Below, piece by piece: positions 23,617-35,784 of a stretch of DNA of 64,000 nucleotides. Position 1 is the stretch's first letter; each line of letters begins with the position of its first letter. The position numbers and the translations under genes were made by a program. The notes under the pieces were generated by a model, which searched no databases, was not told the DNA's origin, and worked only from the letters and a program-made list of their open reading frames with translations. Source of the stretch: Macrotis lagotis (Eukaryota > Chordata > Mammalia > Peramelemorphia > Peramelidae); NCBI RefSeq assembly GCF_037893015.1, contig NC_133663.1, positions 135,770,100-135,834,099 of the forward strand. Direction: 5' to 3'.

Positions 23617-23745
23617 TTCAGTAACTCCTCTTATAATATTAATAATACAGACAGGAGAAGTTGTTATGGCCCAAAATATTCTGTAATGAAGAGAGAAATA
23701 GTAAAAGGATAAAGTATTCAAAATAATAATAATAATAATAATAGT
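23617..23745 (+). mobile_element. 3' partner sequence of the U6 chimera
   Basis: Non-L1 sequence immediately following the U6 body, ending in an (AAT)n tail at about 23722-23745. The L1 flank before U6 ends AAAAAATAATAATAGTAG, and similar AATAATAATAGTAAATAG follows the insert, compatible with a target-site duplication. I do not recognise the partner RNA. A U6 fused to another transcript is the known product of LINE template switching. Confidence 0.55.
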
Positions 23746-24036
23746 AAATAGTAAATATGTTCAAAAATATTTATAGAAATGAGTTTTGCAGTATCAAGGA
23801 AATGGAATTTGAGGGGCTATCCATAAAATAGGGAATGGGCTGAACAATGTGTAGTATAAGGTTGTGGTGAATACTATTCTGTTATAAGATTGCATGATGG
23901 GAATAGTTTCAGAAAAAATAGGAAAATGTTTTTTGCAAAATGAAGTGAGTTGAACGCAAAGAACATACGTAGTAGTAGCAGCAATTTTACAATGACTATT
24001 AATTGTCTAAGACTTTTCTCTGCTCATTAACATGAT

Positions 24037-24136
24037 NNNNNNNNNNNNNNNNNNNNNNNNNNNNNNNNNNNNNNNNNNNNNNNNNNNNNNNNNNNNNNNN
24101 NNNNNNNNNNNNNNNNNNNNNNNNNNNNNNNNNNNN
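24037..24136. other. Assembly gap (100 N)
   Basis: Exactly 100 consecutive N, the conventional placeholder for a gap of unknown size. L1 lies to the left and L2 to the right, so the true distance and the L1 right end are unknown. Confidence 0.99.
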
Positions 24137-24590
24137 TATTGGTCTTCCTGATTTAAACCTTTCTCCTTTTGAAACCACAATTTACACTGTTACCATTGTG
24201 ATTGTCCTAAAGTATAGGTCCAGTAATGTTTCTTCTCTACTAGAGACTCACAGTTATGTCCACCCTCAAATAAGTCCTACTTTCGGGCTTCTGAATTCTT
24301 AATACAATTACAATAAATAATCATTAAATCCTCAGAAAAATTCTAAATTCTGCAGGATTTTTGTGAACATGACCTCTTAGGTCATAAAATGTCCACAAAT
24401 TATTTTTCATTTTAGTTATATATTACTTGCAATATTCTATACTCCAGTTGAAATAATTGCTAATGCTTTATCTCAGCTCTGTGCCTTTTTATTATGTCCT
24501 TCACTCCATGTCACATAGAGTTTGCCATTCTATTTTCCAATGTTAGCCTGTGTCTACATGCACACACAATCTGATTCTATCCTAGTTTCA
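24137..24590 (+). mobile_element. L2 fragment next to the gap
   Basis: TATTGGTCTTCCTGATTTAA and ATTGTCCTAAAGTATAGGTC match the L2 segment that reads GGTCTCCCTGCCTC and TTCCTAAAGCACAGGTC. It is a 3' region, whereas the next L2 begins further 5', so this is a separate copy or a rearranged one. Confidence 0.55.
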
Positions 24591-24599
24591 GCAGATTAC

Positions 24600-25758
24600 C
24601 CTCTCTATCATCCCCATCCTCTCACTAACTTTCATTAATTTTTTCCTGTCTTTTGACTTATTCCCTATTTATTCCCAACAATAAACATGCCCATATTTTT
24701 CACAGACTTAAAAAAATAAGATTCATAAGTTCCCACTAGTTAGCACCCTGCATATTATTTCCTATCTCTCCTCTTTGAGTGATAAAAATAAATATGTCAA
24801 CAATCAAAATATTCACTTCCTTTCTTTTGAATACTCTAACTCTTTTTTGCCTAAATTCTAAACATCTTTCTGCTGGAAATTTTGTACAAAGGTTCCATTG
24901 ATCTCTTAATGGCCAAATCTAATAGCCTTTACTTAATCCTCACTCTTTCTGAGAGCTTTTAAAACTATAATATACTTAATCACTCTCTACTCTCTCAATT
25001 TTCAGAAGACTATTCTCTTTTGTTTCTCTTACCTCTTTCATCACTCTTTTTTTTTTTGGCAGGGTGCAGCTAATATCTTAGGCTTACCCTTATACCTAGC
25101 CTTCTTTTCTTCTTACTGTGTACTATTTTGCTTGTTGATCTCTTCTAATACCATGGCTTTAATTATCATCATTTTGCTGATGATCCCCACATCTACCTAT
25201 TCTATCCTAACCTCTCTGTTTACCTCCAATTTCTCATCTCCAGTTGCCTTTCAGACATCTTAAACTTGATGTCCAGTAGATATATTATACTCAATATATC
25301 CAAAATGAAATTCATTATCTCCTTTCCCCCACCCCCATTTCTACCCTCTTATTCCTTATTATTGCCCTGGGTAGGGACTGGAAACATCCAGCCTGAAAGT
25401 TCTTTCAAATCATTTACTTTGACACTGACATAGCAACTGTAGGCAGGTTTCAAAATTCAATAAATGTAGGAGATTTTTAGGGGCAAATTAAATTTTTGAT
25501 CAAATATAGTGGGCTAATTTTTAAGTTGATAATTTTGTATGACTCATGAATGATACTATAAACATCCAAATGACACTTGGTGAAAAAAGGTTTCCCAGCT
25601 GTTCTAGGGAAACACCATCCTCCCAATTCCCCAGGTTTGCAAGCCAAATATCATGCTTGACACCTTAACATCTCACTGATCATATCCAATCTATTGCTAA
25701 GGGTTTGCAGCATCTCTCAAAAATATTGCGTGAAAGACCATAGTCACCACTTCAATGC
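24600..25758 (+). mobile_element. L2 LINE with RT region, left part
   Basis: Decayed L2 ORF2. The stretch near 24890-24930 follows the consensus for ATGATCTCTTAATTGCCAAATC. At 25150-25200 the translated text gives an RT active-site-like HHFADDPHIY, corresponding to the L2 F/YADD box. It is interrupted by a hAT-like element at 25366-25605 and by an L1 after 25758, then continues at 28155. The frame is broken outside short segments. Confidence 0.7.
25366..25605. mobile_element. hAT-like MITE inside L2
   Basis: L2 sequence breaks off near 25365 and resumes near 25606 with AACACCATCCTCCCA, the expected next L2 segment. The 240-bp insert starts CCTGGGTAGGGACTGGAAAC and ends GAAAAAAGGTTTCCCAGC, imperfect inverted ends resembling the CAGGGGTGGGGAACC termini of hAT elements. 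No transposase is present. The 8-bp duplication is not clear. Confidence 0.5.
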
Positions 25759-25818
25759 GTTTTAATTGATATTTTCTTTTTCCAAATGGATGTTTATTAT
25801 CATTTAATATTCATCCAT

Positions 25819-25825
25819 ATGCATA

Positions 25826-25867
<42 letters not shown>
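25819..25867. repeat. (TA)n microsatellite in L1 3' UTR
   Basis: Alternating TA, lying within the L1 tail. Confidence 0.9.
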
Positions 25868-25869
<2 letters not shown>

Positions 25870-26032
25870 AGTTACAAAATATCCTTCCACTCTTCCTTCC
25901 TATCCCCTTCCCCTCAGTGGTAGTCAGGTTAATATTGTGCAATCACATTTATGTTAAACATGCTTACAGGTTAATCATTTTTTGGTATGAGGAATTAAGA
26001 TTAAGGGAAAGAAATACATAAGAGATATTTTT

Positions 26033-26175
26033 TTAGGTGGTGCAGTGGATAGAGCACCAGCCCTGGAGTCAGGGGACCTAAGTTCAAATCTGGCCTCAGA
26101 TACTTAATAATTGCTAACTGTGTGGCCTTGGGCAAGCCACTTAACCCCATTGCCTTGAAAAAAATCTAAAAAAAG
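26033..26175 (+). mobile_element. SINE nested in L1 nested in L2
   Basis: AGGTGGTGCAGTGGATAGAG to CCACTTAACCCCATTGCCTT, with an A-rich tail. Slightly 5'-shortened copy of the abundant SINE, in the 3' UTR of the L1 at 25759-28140. The duplication is not resolvable. Confidence 0.8.
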
Positions 26176-28154
26176 TAAATTTAATGATCAGATTCTGAAG
26201 GATTTTGTTTTGTTTTGTTTTGCTTTTCTTTTTCTGGATGGGGATAGCATTGTCCCTAGCTAATAGAGTCATTTTAGTTCTTTGAACTGCAGAGAACAAT
26301 TCTATCCATCAGAGCTGATTATCTCACGATGTTGTTAATGTATACATTGTTATCTTGGTTCTGCTCCCTTTGCTCAGCATCAGATCTTATAATACATTCC
26401 ATGTTTCTCTAGAGTCTGACCATTCATGGTTTCTCATAGAACAAAAGTGTACTGTAATATTCATATACCATAACTCGTTTAACCATTCCCCAATTAATGG
26501 GCATCCCCTCAATTTCCAATTCTTTGCCATTAAAAAAGAGTTGCTATGTATGAATATTTTGGAATATATGTGACTTTCCCCACTTTTTTATGATTTCTGC
26601 TGTATATAGGTCTAGAATAGGAATTGCTAAGTCAAAGGGTATGAACAATTTTATCCTCTTTGGGCATAGTTTCATATTGCTCTCCAGAATGGTTGAATCA
26701 CTTCACAACTCCATGCACAATCCTCTTACAACGTCTCCAATATTGATCATTTCCCCTTTTTTGTCATCTCAGTCAGTCTCATAGGTGTGAGGTGGTACTC
26801 ATAACTGTTTAAATTTGCATTTCCCTAATTAATAATGATTTGGAGAATTTTATATGATTATATAAAGCTTCAATTTCTTAATTTAAAAACTGTCTTCATA
26901 TTCTTTGACCATTTATCAACTGGAAAATGATTTGCAACTTTATAAATCTTCATATATTTTAGAAATGAGATCTTTATCAGAACTTCTAGTTGTGAACATT
27001 GTTTCCTAGCTTTCTGCTTTCCTTCTAATTTTGGCATCATTGTTTTTTTTTTAGTGAAAACCCTTTTTTAATTTATTATAGTCAAAAATCATAAATTTTG
27101 CAGTTTATAAGTACTTTTTTTCTTGTTTGATCATAAATTTGTCCCCTTTCCAGAGATTTGATAGAATATTTCTTGGTCTATTAATTTATCTATGGTGTCA
27201 CTCTTTATGACCTCATTTTGGTATAGGGCATGAGATGTGGGTATATGCCTACCATACTATTTTCTAGTTTTCCCATCAATGTTTGCCAAACAGTGAGTTC
27301 TTATCCCAAAAGCTAATATCTTTGAGTTTGTCAAACAGTACATTATTTTAGTCATTTACTACTATTGCTTTTGGACATATCCTAATCCTCTCATTCATTA
27401 CTCTAGTTTTTAATCAGTACCAGACAGTTCCATTATAGCATAGTTTTATATCCGATGGAGGCAGACCACATTCCTTTATAGTTTTTTTTAAACAGTTCCC
27501 TTGCTATTCTTGACCTTTTGTTGCTCCAGATGAATTTTGTTACTATTTTTTTGCTAGCTTGGTAAAGTAGTCATTTTGAAGTTTGATTGGTATGGCACGG
27601 AATAAGTAATTTAATTTGGGCAGACTTGTTATTTTTTATTATATTAGTTATACCTAACCATGGGTATTTTCCCCAATTATTTAGATAAGACTTTATTTGG
27701 GTGAGAAATACTTTATAATTGTGTTAATACAGTTTCTACATTTGTATGGGAGGTAGATTCCCAAGTATTAAATGTTATCTAGTTACTTTAAATGGTATTT
27801 CCCTTTCTATCTCTTGTTCTTAGGCTTTGTTGTTCATATATAGAAAGTTTATTTTATATCCTGCTACTTTGCTGAATTTATTAATTGTTTTAAGGTGTTT
27901 TTTTAGATGATTTTCTTGGGTTCTCTAAATTTACCAACAGATCATCTGCCAAGAGTTAAAATTTTGTTTCTTCATTGCCAATTTTTATTCCTTTAATTGC
28001 TTTTTCTTCTCTTATTGCTAGAGCTGACATTTCTAATACTAAATTGATTAGTAATGGTGTTACTTGGCATCTTTGTTTCACTCCTGATTTTATTGGAAAT
28101 GCTTTGAGTTTATCCCCATTACATATGATACTTGTTGGTTCATCACTTCGATGC

Positions 28155-28800
28155 TGACTCTCATCTCCTCATATCGGGACTATTGTAATAGTCTTCATTA
28201 AATCTATCTCAATTCTAAGTCATTCTCTATTCAGTCAATAAAGTGATTTTCCTAAAATACTCATCCAATCATTTTAATCTCCTACTCTATAGACTCTAGG
28301 GACTTTCTGTTGCCTCCAGGATTATATACAAAATTTTCTAATTGATATTAAAAAAAAAACTTTCAAAACCTAACCTCATTGTATTTCTCTAGTCTTCTTA
28401 CAGTCTCCTTCTTGGATTCTTTGATCTAATAACAATAAACATCTTGCTATTACACATAAAAAGTATTCTTCAATTTAGGTAATTTTCCTACCTGTACCCC
28501 ATGTCTAAAATACTTTCCAAACTCTTCTCCACCTACTGACTTTCCAGGATTCCTTTAAATTCCAATGAAATTCTCATCAAGAAAACTTTCTGGGCTCCTT
28601 TTGGTTCCAGTGCCTTCCCTCTGGTAATATTTCCTATTTAACATACATATATAACTTGCTTTGTATATATTTGTTTATTTTGAGCAAATTGTGAGTTTCT
28701 TGAAGGCAGAATCTTTTTTGACTCTTGAATTTTAATCCTTAGTGCTTAGCATGGGATTTGGCACATAATAACTGCTTAATAAATATTTATTGACTGACTG
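28155..28800 (+). mobile_element. L2 LINE, right part to its tail
   Basis: Resumes the L2 broken at 25758: GGGACTATTGTAATAGTC, AAAGTGATTTTCCTAAAATA, CCAGTGCCTTCCCTCTGGTA, ending with TTAATAAATATTTATTGACT. This is one of the best L2 matches in the window. Confidence 0.85.
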
Positions 28801-29870
28801 ATTATGTGGATGATTCGAAGATCTTTACTAAGCCTTTACCTTTCTTCTAATTTCTAATTTTTCCATCTTCAATTGCAAAGCTGTAATTAAATATTCTTTA
28901 GATCTCTTGAGCTTAGCCTGTTGAAGACAGACTTCATTGTTTGCTAAATCTTTCCTAGCTTCCTAACTCTCCTTTTACTGTTAAAAGGGTCACCTTTTTC
29001 AGTCATCCAGGGTCATAAACAAGTTTTCATCTTGTAGTATTTACTTTCTTTCACCTTATTCCTATATCCAATAAATTGTCAAATTATGTCAGTTCTTTGC
29101 TGCATTTCTTGTATACTCTTCCGTCTCTGCTGTAACTTTGCTACTCTCCTCATCCAGACATTCATCATCTCAGGACTGGACTATTGCAACATCTTTCTCT
29201 TTGGTCTTCTTTTCTGTATTTTCTCTCTACTACAGTCAATTCTCCACTCAGAGCACCAAAGTCACCACTGCTATTTAATATAATGCAGTCCTGCAGAATA
29301 AAATAGAAAAAAAGCAGCTGCTTGTCTTTTAAAGCCCTTACTAAGATTTCTTTTTTTTTTTTTAGGGTTTTTTTTCCCCAAGGCAAATGGGGTTAAGTGG
29401 ACTTGCCCAAGCCCACACAGCTAGGTAATTATTAAGTGTCTGAGGCTGGATTTGAACTCAGGTACTCCTAACTCCAGGGCTGGTGCTCTATCCACTGCAC
29501 CCACGTAGCCCCCCATACTAAACTTTCTTTTTTCATTTTGATTCTGTTTTCTTGTGTTTTCATCCACTTCACATATTCTAAGAAATAGAGAAAATAACTT
29601 CCTGATTGCTACTTGCAGAAGATTCTATATCTCCCACTCTATTTTTACTGGCCATGCCCCATTTCTGGAATTAACTCCCTATTTTCTGAGTCTTCTGCCT
29701 TCCTGGGATCTCTTGAAGTATCAACTAAATTCCTACCTTTGCGAAGATTTTTCCCCAGTTCCCTTTAAAGCTTATTTCCAATTTTTCCTGTTAATATCAG
29801 GTTTGTGGATACTTGTTTGTATGTTGTCCCCTCCACATGGAACTGTTCAGTTTCCTACTGGCAAAGGTAT
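28801..29870 (+). mobile_element. Second L2 copy, SINE-interrupted
   Basis: Begins directly after the previous L2 tail with RT-like text (YVDDSKIF, from the F/YADD box region) and runs through the L2 order ACTGGACTATTGCAACATC, TCAATTCTCCACTCAGAGC and, beyond the SINE, CCCCATTTCTGGAATTAACT. The 126-codon frame at 29554-29934 is a chance-open part of this decayed ORF2. Confidence 0.7.
29357..29516 (-). mobile_element. Young SINE nested in L2
   Basis: Reverse-oriented copy: AAGGCAAATGGGGTTAAGTG to GGTGCTCTATCCACTGC. The flanks TACTAAGATTTCTTTTTT (left) and TACTAAACTTTCTTTTTT (29517-29534) are an 18-bp target-site duplication with two mismatches. Confidence 0.88.
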
Positions 29871-30429
29871 CAAAGAAAAAATATTTGTAATGATCTGTAC
29901 TCTTTGCTTTAAGATTGTCTATGAGGAAAAATAATGTCATAAATATATAACAGTCATTTTTAAGAGACAGACAGAGTCAGAGGGACAGATTCAAATAGAG
30001 AACAGTTCTCATGTTTTCTGTCCTAATTCTTTTCTCCATCACAATTTCATGTAACAATCATAATACATTTTAGTAAAGAAAGTATTTTAAAATATAGTCT
30101 GCATTAACATTCCATATTGGCACAGGACAATCATTCTATCATTTCTCCTAAACTATATCCCTTAAGTCTAGAATTAAATAAGATACATGTTGAGGAGATG
30201 GAAGACAAACTTAAGGGGAAGACTGACTTGAATGTACCGTAGTGATTATCATGTTATCATTGTGTTTTATTCCAATCATTCATGTAAACTTTTTCCTCAC
30301 CAAAACATTTAAACTTCATTAGAACAAAATCAATTTTTTAACCAATCAGTTCAACACATTAAAACTGATGGATAATAAGGGTCATTTATTCCTTTTATTT
30401 GGATTTCCTTGGATGGATGTAATATGAGA
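29871..30429. other. Unassigned stretch
   Basis: No coding or RNA feature and no named repeat. Confidence 0.4.
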
Positions 30430-30520
30430 GTAATAGAATTCCCAATTTGTTAAATATCTATTATATACTAGGCACTGTGCTAAGTTCTGGAGATACTAAA
30501 ACAAAAATGAATGTCTGTCA
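30430..30520 (-). mobile_element. L2 tail, reverse orientation
   Basis: TACTAGGCACTGTGCTAAGT followed by TCTGGAGATACTAAAAC is the antisense of the L2 3' end. Confidence 0.65.
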
Positions 30521-31007
30521 TTAAAAACTACATTTTTTGATTGTGCATGGCTCTGTCAGTTGACCTTTGTAAGCAAACATTTCCTTGCAACCATAGTATT
30601 TAATTTTATCAGTAAATATTTTGTCAAATGGTGTGTGAGGTAGATGACCTCATAGGAATAAAAATAGCAACTTAAGTTCTTATAAATATATGACTAATTC
30701 CATTGAATACATAAAACCAAAGAATGGGAAGAAAGAATAGAAAGTTTCACAGAATGGAAAACATGGAATGGAAAGGTATTCTTGATTACCCATAACTGAA
30801 TGAAGATCTTCTGCGCAAAATATCAAAAATTCACTGAATTCACTTTGTTGAATAACGTTCAGTGAAAAAGAGGTTATTAACTTCTGAGGCAGCCTATTCT
30901 GCTTATAGATCTCTAAGTACTAAGTAGTTTCCCCTAAGTTGCCAAATCTTTGGATTTAATTGACAAAAATTCAATCATATACATTAACACTCAGAAAGAA
31001 AAAATTC

Positions 31008-31083
31008 AAATATACATATATACTACACATATATGCACATACATGTATATATGTACATATGTATATATATGCATGTATATGCA
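31008..31083. repeat. TA/CATG microsatellite
   Basis: ATATACATATATAC and GTACATATGTATATATATGC type alternating sequence. Confidence 0.85.
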
Positions 31084-31526
31084 GAGAAAGAGAGAGCATC
31101 TATACCTCTATCATTCTGTATCTCCAACTGTTGCCTTTGGAACCATTATTATTATTATCACCATCCCTTTCTCTAAGGGAATTCCATTAGGAGTTGTCAG
31201 TACATATAAACCAATTCTCTATTCACGTCTATGTTGAAGGATATCCATGACTACGTGGCAAAAAATCAATAAATCCCTTCTGAAAATGCAGCAATCTAAT
31301 TCTGGGAATGTTGTAAAGAGTTCATCATAAACATTTGACAACCGCATCATTTCACAATGCAAAACAACTTTCCAAAAGTAATACTGTGATGTACTGCCTT
31401 ACATAGTATTGTTAATTTAATATTAAAATGATATTCATGTATAGTGAAAAAAACTTGAAGTGAAAACCTTAAACCCTTTACCTGTAACACAAGTATAATG
31501 ATGAGTTAAATTAACTTTAGCATCTG

Positions 31527-31562
<36 letters not shown>

Positions 31563-32094
31563 ATGTACATAATCTTATTGGATATGTACCTAGAGAGTTC
31601 TTACCACAATAGTTAATTTTCCACTTCTGAATTTTACCTTTATAATTTTCAAATTTCTTTTTTGGCATTCAGAATATAAACGCAAAGCCCTTCAGTTAAT
31701 GGGCTTCAATATGTTCCTGAATGTTGAAACTGCAGGTTTCCCAATCCTATTGCTCTAGCATCTGCTGTACCAGTAGAGTTTGCTCTTGTGGTTAACACCA
31801 TATCATGATGAACATTTCTATTAAAATTTTCATCAGTTCAATCATATGTTCTTCCTAAGAATTTTTCTAAGGCAGAAAAGTAGTAACATATCTTTAGCAT
31901 TTCTCAAATGAAAAGATCATTTTGATGATATGAAAATTTTACATTGATAAAACCAGCAATGTTAGAGAAAGGTTAATCACCTCAAAAGTCAAGCTTAACA
32001 AGATGTAATTATGTATTATTCTTTCTCATTCATAGAGATCATGGGATAAAACACAACTAATTGCATTTTACTTAAATTGCTTATTTCCATACAA

Positions 32095-32126
<32 letters not shown>

Positions 32127-32859
32127 ACACGACACAACCATTTCAGAGTTACAATGATGCAGTAAGTAGAAAGTAAGTTTTTCCTTTGGGCATAATGTAC
32201 AAGGTACATTATGGTACAAGTCAGTTTGTGATTCAATTTTCTAGTAATTAGCTATGACTGTAAATTACAAATTAATTGCCTGTCTTCATGTGTAGAGGGA
32301 ATTTCCATATAGGAATTTCTTGACACTGATGAAATCACACAGTTCCATTCCCTTCTTCCCCAAAGTCAGTTATTCAGGCTAAGCATAAAAATAAAAGTTA
32401 TGCTTTGCCTATCTAATATCTCGGTACCTTTCCTTTAGCAGAGTTTGAATGTTTTATCATGTGAAAGATTTGGATTGTGAAATTAACATTTCTGCAGGAA
32501 TAGTAGCTCAAACTTTCTCCTTAAACAAATATCACATTTAGATGGCTAGATGTTACTCTTTCCCTAGTTCACATTTCCTAATAATGGGTACCATTCTTCT
32601 GGATTAGTGATGTACTTTTGTGCATTAGGTATTTCTCTAAATGATTTTTTAATCAATTTAGCAAAATTTAATAGATTCTTTATTGCATAAAAAGTGTGAT
32701 CTATATATCTATCCACTGAGATGTTCATGTAAAGTTTATAAGGGTAGTATATTCATTATGGTTAGAAATATCAGATATGAGAAGATGCCATCAATTTATG
32801 CTGGCATTCTTTTACTTCATGATCATAAAAGTCCAACGTAACAGCATACGATTTTGGAA
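31084..32859. other. AT-rich stretch with two (AC)n tracts
   Basis: (AC)n at 31529-31560 and 32095-32130. Otherwise no gene, RNA or named element. Small frames crossing the AC tracts read as CVCV repeats on the minus strand and are artefacts. Confidence 0.5.
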
Positions 32860-33060
32860 AAAAGATTTGACTTTTAATTCAAGAACTTTGGCTATAAATC
32901 TGACCGTAAAATCTTAGTAAATTATGTGACCATTGGTAAGTAACTTAGCTTCCTTGAATTTCAGTTTTAATGCTCTGTATAATGGACATAATACTTTAAA
33001 GATTGATCTGAAGAAAGCACTTTGCAAGATTATATTTTTATTATTGTTGCTACCACTGCT
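32860..33060 (+). mobile_element. MIR-like SINE
   Basis: TTATGTGACCATTGGTAAGT, AACTTAGCTTCCTTGAATTT and GAAAGCACTTTGCAAGA follow the MIR CORE and 3' end. Confidence 0.6.
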
Positions 33061-34447
33061 ATTGTGGCATTATTACTTCTCATCTTTTTCCCTCTGCTAT
33101 GGAAAAGGAAGAAGAAGAAAAGGAGGAGGAAGATTTAACAACTGTGATTATATCCCTTGCACCTCCCTCCTATCCCTGTCCTCCTTAAGACCATATGGTT
33201 CCTCTGTAGGAAGAGCAATAGCATAGGTCAGCACTCTGACCTTTGGGTAGGTTCAAGTATATGAATCAATTATCCCTTTAGAAAAGATAGGAAATATGAT
33301 CTAAATATACCTGTTGTCTCCCAGTTTTGGAGGTAAACTGTGTAGCTGATAGAAAATAAGTATAGCAATGAAATATGTAATTTTTTTGAATATTGAAAAT
33401 GAAGTTGACATTAGGAAAACAAATTATGAAATAATTACTCTATACCAAGAACAAAGAAAAGAATAAAGAAAGCAATATTGTCTTGCTGAGCTAAAGTAAG
33501 AGCAAAAGGGAAGAAATATATTACTAGATGAGCATTTCTTCAGAACTTATTAATATAAAATTGAGTGCTTCATTCATGACTGAATGTGCAAGAACTGTAA
33601 AAAGCTAACCTAACTCCATTGATTTCAGAAGTAGATGTAACAAAGCCTTTTCTGCTGAACATATTTGTAATATAAATGATTCATATGTCATTTTTTTGGT
33701 TCAATAGAACTTGTGAAAGGTGCTACACTTCAGCTCCTTTATTGAAACCTTAAGGGGATTATGTCTTTCCTTATGAAGATCAGTTAGCCATTTTTCTGAT
33801 TTACTCCATATTCCTGCCTGAATACTTCAAGGCTTTTAAAACTAAATTTGTCTTGGTGCAGAGTCTGTCAGTAAAGTTTAAATATTTTGTAATCAAAAAT
33901 TTTCAAGGATTTTTTTACAAACCCATGTCTCAAAGGTATTTTTTTATAATTTCCACTATGATCCTAAATTTCAAATACATAAAAGTAGAAAAAAATCAAT
34001 GTAATGCATGTACCAATGGTAAAACTAAAGGAATTCATATTTCTTACACTCTTTTAAAATTCCATTAATATAATAATAAGTCTAAGAATCATAATGTAAA
34101 CTGACTCTGAATGTGGGCACAAAAAGTTATCTCTCTGGACTTGAAATCAAAAGAATAAACTTATATAGGAAAATGCATTCCTTCCTAGAAAATTCAGGAA
34201 AGTAAAAATAGAATTTTTCAATAGAATCAAAGAAATTTATAAATTTACTTAGAAGAGTAAGAGTGAGGGGAATTGATTCTGAAAAACAATGGAGCAAAAG
34301 GAAGATATATGCTATAGTTAATGGAAAATTTTTGGTAGGCCTTCTATTTCTAATAGTTCATTAAACAGATCAGGCTTTGTGAAATGTGGGCCTGTGCTTG
34401 GTAGTATCAGAAGACAGAAAGAATCATAGGAAAGACTTTTTATGTTT
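33061..34447. other. Unassigned AT-rich stretch
   Basis: A purine run of AAGAAGAAGAAAAGGAGGAG type lies at 33105-33135. Nothing else assigned. Confidence 0.4.
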
Positions 34448-34589
34448 GTTTTTTTGAAAGGCAACAGTGTTAAGTGACTTGCTGAAAGTCACACAGCAAA
34501 GTAATTATTAAGTGTCTGAGACTGTATTTGAACTCAGGTCCTTCTGATTCCAGGGCCGGTGCTCTTTCCACTGCACCACCAGGCTGCCA
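34448..34589 (-). mobile_element. tRNA-derived SINE, diverged copy
   Basis: GAAAGGCAACAGTGTTAAGT to GCTCTTTCCACTGCACCACC. Same family as the young SINEs, but with more substitutions and no clear duplication. Confidence 0.8.
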
Positions 34590-35349
34590 AGCAAGAAATT
34601 TTTCAGAAATGAAATTTACAAATCTTGGATAGAGATTTTTACATGGGGGAGAGGGAGGGGAGGAAATAATGAGGGTTTGTGAATTATATACTTGAATTGT
34701 ATTCCTGGGTACACGAGAAAATGATGGTAACTTCATAGTCATAAGGAAATTTGGAAAGGGCAGGGTGGGTTTGAGAACAAAGTAGCAAAAGGTTTTAGAT
34801 TAACAAAAATGGGATCTGGCTAAGGTATACTGAGGTGGCTTATGTCTGATGAATAATGCAGAGGTTTTTTTATCTCCTCATAAATTTGTAGTCTTCTTAA
34901 ACTATTTCACATATTAATCTTTGAAAAGTTCCAGTATGTTCACATTGGAAGGGTAGATTTAGTTTATATTTGCTTTGTCCAATCCATCACCTTTTCTCAT
35001 ATTTGTTTTCTTTTTAGTACTAATTGTGACTTCACAATAAAGTATCTAGTCATGTGATATTAGTATCCCTACACTTGTAACACAAGCTGTACATGATAAA
35101 CAATTTATAAATATATGGCTTTATTTTTTATCTATCAATCTATTAATCTATTTTCTGTCTATAATCTCTTATATCTTACTTTTCTTAATTCATTTTGTCC
35201 TACTGTAACCATATAATCCAAGTACAATATTCAATTGGCATCATTTGACAGATGAGGAAAAAGTTTGATTGAAATTAAATGATATAATCATATTGAGCCT
35301 ATTCTTAGAGATTTTAAATGTAAGAACTTTGATATTGTTTTCTTCCTCT
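34590..35349. other. Unassigned stretch
   Basis: No supported feature; a G-rich patch at 34645-34665. Confidence 0.4.
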
Positions 35350-35450
35350 GTATATATATACATATATGCATATATATATATATACTTTAACATATATAGG
35401 CATATACATATATTTACACACGCATATATATTATATATATAAATAAATAT
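35350..35450. repeat. Degenerate TA microsatellite
   Basis: Alternating TATA with CATA and GCATA units. Confidence 0.85.
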
Positions 35451-35784
35451 GTGTAATCTTGATTCAAAATAGTTAAAAAGAGAATAATAGAGTGACACAC
35501 TCACATGATAAATTCATGTGAAAAAGTTCAAGAATCAGAGAGGGGGATGTGTCAAGAGTTATGTGAGAACCAATTCGAAAAGAAAAAGGAAAGATTATGT
35601 TGTAGAATTAGAATATAGGTGATCTAGATAATAAAGGAATAAGATGGGGGGATTAGGAAAATCAATTATAAACTTGCCATGGAAACATGTTATAGTAGTA
35701 CTGAGGGATTTTGTCTATCAGGATATTTTCTAGAGCTTTCTCTTTCAAAGGTATTATTAAATTTGTGTTTTGCACTTATTATAA

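Larger units (their letters stand above)
22526..24036 (+). mobile_element. L1 3' region, 5'-truncated, with insertions
   Basis: Follows the end of marsupial L1 ORF2 and its 3' UTR on the plus strand: GTCTGGCAGAAACTAGGATA, ATTCCCCAGTTGAGAGATAG, CAATTCTGCTACTAGATCTA and, after the U6 insertion, GGAATTTGAGGGGCTATCC. It is interrupted by a SINE at 22851-22998 and by a U6 chimera at about 23510-23745, so it predates both. The right end is cut by the assembly gap. Frame is broken throughout. Confidence 0.85.
25759..28140 (-). mobile_element. L1 with 3' half of ORF2, inserted in L2
   Basis: Reverse-oriented marsupial L1 from the 3' UTR (left) to the RT domain of ORF2 (right). The antisense of the RT active site reads LADDLL at about 27938-27952, in place of the usual FADD box. 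Further text such as CCATTTATCAACTGGAAAATG and GACCTTTTGTTGCTCCAGATG is typical L1. Flanks CACCACTTCAATGC (25745-25758) and CATCACTTCGATGC (28141-28154) form a 14-bp target-site duplication with two mismatches, and L2 is continuous across it. ORF2 is 5'-truncated and full of stops, so no enzyme is made. Confidence 0.88.

Noticed and set aside
29554..29934. 126-codon plus-strand frame
   Set aside because: Lies in decayed L2 ORF2; no intact domain and stops on both sides.
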